A DNA stretch of 64,000 bases from positions 380,779,306-380,843,305 of the forward strand of contig OY856187.1 of the NCBI GenBank assembly GCA_963693315.1. The letters are read 5' to 3'. Position 1 is the stretch's first letter. Each line of letters starts with the position of its first letter. The DNA comes from Diogma glabrata (Eukaryota; Arthropoda; Insecta; Diptera; Cylindrotomidae). Shown here piece by piece: positions 60,701 through 64,000 of the stretch. The translations under genes were made by a program, and so were the position numbers. The notes under the pieces were generated by a model. The model was given only the letters and a program-made list of their open reading frames with translations. It ran no database searches and was not told the DNA's origin.

Positions 60701-60905
60701 ATAAAATTATATAAAATAAAACTATATTACACACCGCCGGTGTGTATTGTTATATAAAAATTTGCTCACGCCGGTCTTTTAAATATTTCGCTCTAATACT
60801 TACGAGAAATTTGCGCACTTCGGACGCGATTCGAAATCGTACTGTTTTATATATAGTTATCGTTTCACTTTATCCGTATTTCAGTTCTATTAGTCATAAT
60901 TAACT

Positions 60906-61260
60906 ATGGTTGACGCCGCAGGCATTGAACTTCTTCAGAAGTACCATGCTGCATTCAACTGTTGTTACAATCGATGGTGTTGAGTCTGTACTTCAAATTG
61001 GAGATTGCAGATGATAAAACGGCTAAAGAACGATCAGCCTTTGAAGAAGACTATTATAACCTAGAGGTCGTGCTACGAAAGAAATTACATGACATCAAAA
61101 GAGCTAAAGAGGTTTTTTTATCCACATCGTTTCATAACACCTGTTAGCTCAAAATGAACTCTACCAATGTGCTTTTGGATGGACTTATATTATGGCCTGA
61201 ACTCACGTTACCGACTTTTAGCGGGCTGGAATCAGATAGGTTATCATTCAGAGATATAAT
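60906..61260 (+). pseudogene. Bel/Pao retrotransposon gag, N-terminal part
   Basis: ATG at 60906 (aactATGG) opens MVDAAGIELLQKYHAAF. After a shift the frame reads LKLEIADDKTAKERSAFEED and YYNLEVVLRKKL (about 60992-61080); the ERsaFEedYY pattern is characteristic of Bel/Pao gag. A further block LILWPELTLPTFSGLES (about 61180-61230) matches the LP.l.LPtFsG motif that follows in these proteins. A region of higher GC just upstream (60730-60905) may be the end of the 5' LTR, but I could not define its limits or a primer-binding site. Gag is cut at about 61260 by sequence of an antisense LINE. Frameshifts make it non-functional. Confidence 0.6.
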
Positions 61261-61289
61261 TGTGGATTTCAAATTCTTGATGCCGCATT

Positions 61290-62460
61290 CAAATTTTTTT
61301 ACTTGATTTCCAGAAATTGAACAGATTCTACAAATACGTTAATTGAAAGTCTTCCGGTAAGAGAACTGTTATTTTCCATAACTTTAGCTAGTATTGAGGT
61401 TATTGGAATGAGACGATAGTTAGATGGGTCAGACTTTTTGCCTTTTTTGGGACTGATTGAACATTAGTCAGTTTTCACATCGATGGATGAAGACCCGAGC
61501 TTAGGGATAAATGAAAGAGACTTATTAGTGGATAAACCAGGTTATCAGCGCATCGTTTTAGTACTATAGGTGGTATACCGTCCGGACCAGCAGATTTGCT
61601 TGGATCTAGATTAAGCAGTGTTGATCGCAAAATTCTTGGACGAAAGTAAATTTTGTTCGTTGTTGATTGAATAGGTGGAATGAGGGGCGGATATATACCA
61701 GAATCATCAACAACAGAGTCAGCAGCAAAAGTTGCTGCAAGTAGATCTGATGGTTGAAGGCTTATTTCGAAATCAGCCGAAACTACACAATGGTCTTATC
61801 TGCCAAGAGGAGCATCAACAGAGCCGGTATATTTGACAGAATGAGTTGTCATGAAAAGATCAAGTAGATTAGAAGAATGGCTGGCAATATTTGGGCCTAT
61901 GTACTATGTTGGCCTATGTACAAGTTGAGTAAGCTGATTTAAATCAGCATGAAATTTAGCATATTGCTCTTATAAAAACGTTTTTTGGTTGAGAAACGTA
62001 ACCAACCTTTGTGGTGGACGTTGAAATAACCTGCTAATATAATTTCTGTATTAGGTGCTTTGATGAAAATGTGATCGATCGTGTCTGTAATAGAATTAAA
62101 TGCTTCCAATGTTTGATTATGGTGGTAATTAGAACAGCGATATAAATAACACAAAAAGATGTCATGTTTATTTACGACGACTTTGAGCCAGATAAAGCAG
62201 AATTCAAAAATACTACTTTTTCATAATGAAGGTGCCTTGTATATACAACATCATTGCGTGTATATATCATTACACCACGGTGTTCAAAAAATGCAAATTC
62301 TGGAGAATAATTGCTACAGTCAAATCGTGCATTATCGTTATTTGAATCTTGTGTTTCACCTAGTGCAAGGAGATGTGGTTTCTTTTGGTTGATATGATAT
62401 AGGATGCTCAGAAAGGTCTTTGAAAGACCCTGAATGTTGGTGGAATCGATTACGAAGTTT
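61290..62460 (-). pseudogene. Jockey-like LINE, endonuclease and start of reverse transcriptase
   Basis: Minus strand: endonuclease start NFVIDSTNIQGLSKTF (62458-62410), KKPHLLALGETQDSN near 62380 (the ET of the active site), HRGVMIYTRNDVVY near 62280, CYLYRCSNYHHNQTLEAF (62150-62100), IILAGYFNVHHKGWLRFSTK near 62040 (normally GDFNvHh; here Asp is Tyr, a lost active-site residue), then LTQLVHRPTYP and NLLDLFMTT (61930-61860). Linker and finger of the reverse transcriptase: NLDPSKSAGPDGIPPIVL near 61600. Motif A and the palm are missing. Several shifts and stops; inactive. Confidence 0.82.
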
Positions 62461-62469
62461 GAAAAGTAG

Positions 62470-64000
62470 GCATTGTATTTTGAAAATTAATGATTAATGG
62501 TAAAATTAAAAGTTTAAAGCCAAAGCCAGAAGGAACAGATAAAATATCACAATAAAAGTCACGAAGACAAAATTGGCATAGACCATAAAAAATTTCGTGG
62601 TCATGTGAGTTCACACTTTCCCACCGGTGATGATAGACACTAAGCAAAATATAGAAATTTCAAATTGTAATTGAATTGCATTGTGATTGTAAAATATATG
62701 AGATTAATTAAATTTAAGTCAATAAAATTGAAAAACAAGAAAAAAAATTGGAAAGCAGCTGTAATAAGAAATATAAGAATTGTGTGTTGTTGGTTTGTGT
62801 ATATGATAGAAGGAGATCGATCAAAGGGAGTATTTGTTACAGACCCGTAAATATCCACCACATAAAATTAGTTAGCACGAGCAAATCTATAATCCCATCT
62901 TGCCTTCTGCAGTATCCGGTTTCTCGAAGCTCAAACAAAATGGGTTTGGGAAAATGAAACCATCTCTCCTAAGATCTCAAAATAAAAAATACTGATAGAA
63001 TGACTAAAGAAGGATACGTTGCTGCATGCTGAAGTGTTAGAAAACAGACCGGCGATTCCACCACAAAATTTAAATCGCAACAAAAATGTAATAGAGTCAT
63101 GATCGTTTTTCACATTTACAGAACAAAATAATGATATTTGAATGAGAAGGAAAAGTGAAAAATGTCCACAATATTTTTCCTCTCCACCGTATTGAGAAGG
63201 GTTTATTACAATGGTCAGAACTACCGCCACCAGAATTGATGTCTAAATGTTATTCTCCAAAACTTAAGCGAGGAAATGAAAAACGATTCTTAAGCTTCCA
63301 ATGTTCACCTATTGAACATCCATATCTCGTTCAAGCACTTACTAGTTTGAAATTCAATTTCAGTCAACAGACGATGCTTATCCAGATTGTGGGTTTCAAC
63401 ATACAATAGAAAAAAATATTTATTCAATTGGAAACAACCAATAATACACTCGTGACTTAGGATGTTAGCTATAATGAAAATATTACCCATCCTATGAATT
63501 GACACAATAGTAAAAAAAATCCCTATAGATTTGACACACTTTTATCTTATATTTTAGGCTTATCATAATAATTATTTATGTACCAAGGATGTAATCAATC
63601 AAGTTATAAATCTCGACTAACGTCTCGGGCAACGAATTCTCACTCGGGCTGAAATTAACTTTACACCTCTGGTACATACAACATTTCTTTATACTTCCTA
63701 CAAGAGAGCATATAGAAAAAAATTCTTAAAGTAACAATAAGAAGGTGTAAAGTAATAAAGCGCGTAAAGTAATAGAGGATGTATAAGTTACTTTTTATGA
63801 AAACTTAAGGAGGCGGAAAACTGTTCGTTTTGCATAGAAAGTATAATCCTTTATGATTTCGCAAATTTTTTGTCGTCATTAAATTTCTGCAATGTCAATG
63901 TAATGTCATTAAATTTCTGCAAAATTAAATATTGCATAATTGTTTGTTATTCAATAAGCGATATATTTTCACACTGTTCAACAAACGCACAAACGTTTAC
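62470..64000. other. No gene supported
   Basis: Open frames on both strands (for example 63230-62931 minus, 63155-63409 plus) have no recognisable family. A short direct duplication gtcattaaatttctgcaa occurs at about 63877 and 63905. Confidence 0.4.

Noticed and set aside
1..64000. CRISPR array, rRNA, prokaryotic operon or toxin system
   Set aside because: No spaced short repeats of CRISPR type, no rRNA core sequence and no operon layout; all long gene-like regions are eukaryotic transposon pieces.

Overview
The window reads as a piece of an arthropod, most likely insect, nuclear genome. It is strongly AT-rich, has short spliced exons with GT-AG introns of about 57-75 bp, and is filled with eukaryotic transposable elements. 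I see no bacterial operons, Shine-Dalgarno sites, rRNA or CRISPR arrays. A more exact taxon cannot be read from the sequence.

In practice this is a transposon graveyard with very little host coding sequence. Elements supported by hallmark motifs or by target-site duplications (TSDs): (i) three hAT-type DNA transposons with perfect 8-bp TSDs, at 7978-9428, 36431-41064 and 52391-56676, plus a fourth hAT relative of the GTF2IRD2/ZBED5 type, interrupted, at 35885-36135 and 41890-42195; (ii) a CACTA/EnSpm-like transposase (14129-15934) followed by an intron-bearing DUF4806-like gene (16026-17763) in the same orientation; (iii) many decayed non-LTR retrotransposons: Jockey/CR1-like (2340-3110, 5860-6400, 34250-34690, 61290-62460), R1-clade (21900-23840 plus strand, 44500-46800 minus strand) and RTE-like (31755-33790 minus strand, 37640-40930 plus strand in pieces); (iv) LTR elements: Ty3/gypsy pol (23840-25900 minus strand), Bel/Pao gag start (60906-61260) and a complete solo LTR with a 4-bp TSD (52778-53418).

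Repeats: a roughly 200-bp array (11340-12240), a roughly 57-bp array (12690-12960), a roughly 46-bp array (17925-18240), a roughly 285-bp array (29560-30935), a hexamer array of about 1.1 kb (36500-37612), a 565-bp foldback (37800-38364), an AT-rich dispersed family in three copies (3395-5315, 36140-36430 continued at 41065-41845, 48290-49375), and SINE-like copies (49940-50140, 50955-51180).

The clearest structure is the nested stack at 35.9-42.2 kb. A hAT transposase gene is split by the AT-rich repeat. That repeat is split by another hAT element, which carries the hexamer array and holds an RTE LINE, which is itself split by the foldback. Candidate host or unassigned coding pieces are few: a possible two-exon small gene at 57725-57079 (minus strand), a recombinase-like exon at 1523-1770, and lone exons near 43.2 kb and 51.6 kb. 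I found no coherent new multi-gene system. The DUF4806 plus CACTA pair and the nested stack deserve the closest look.
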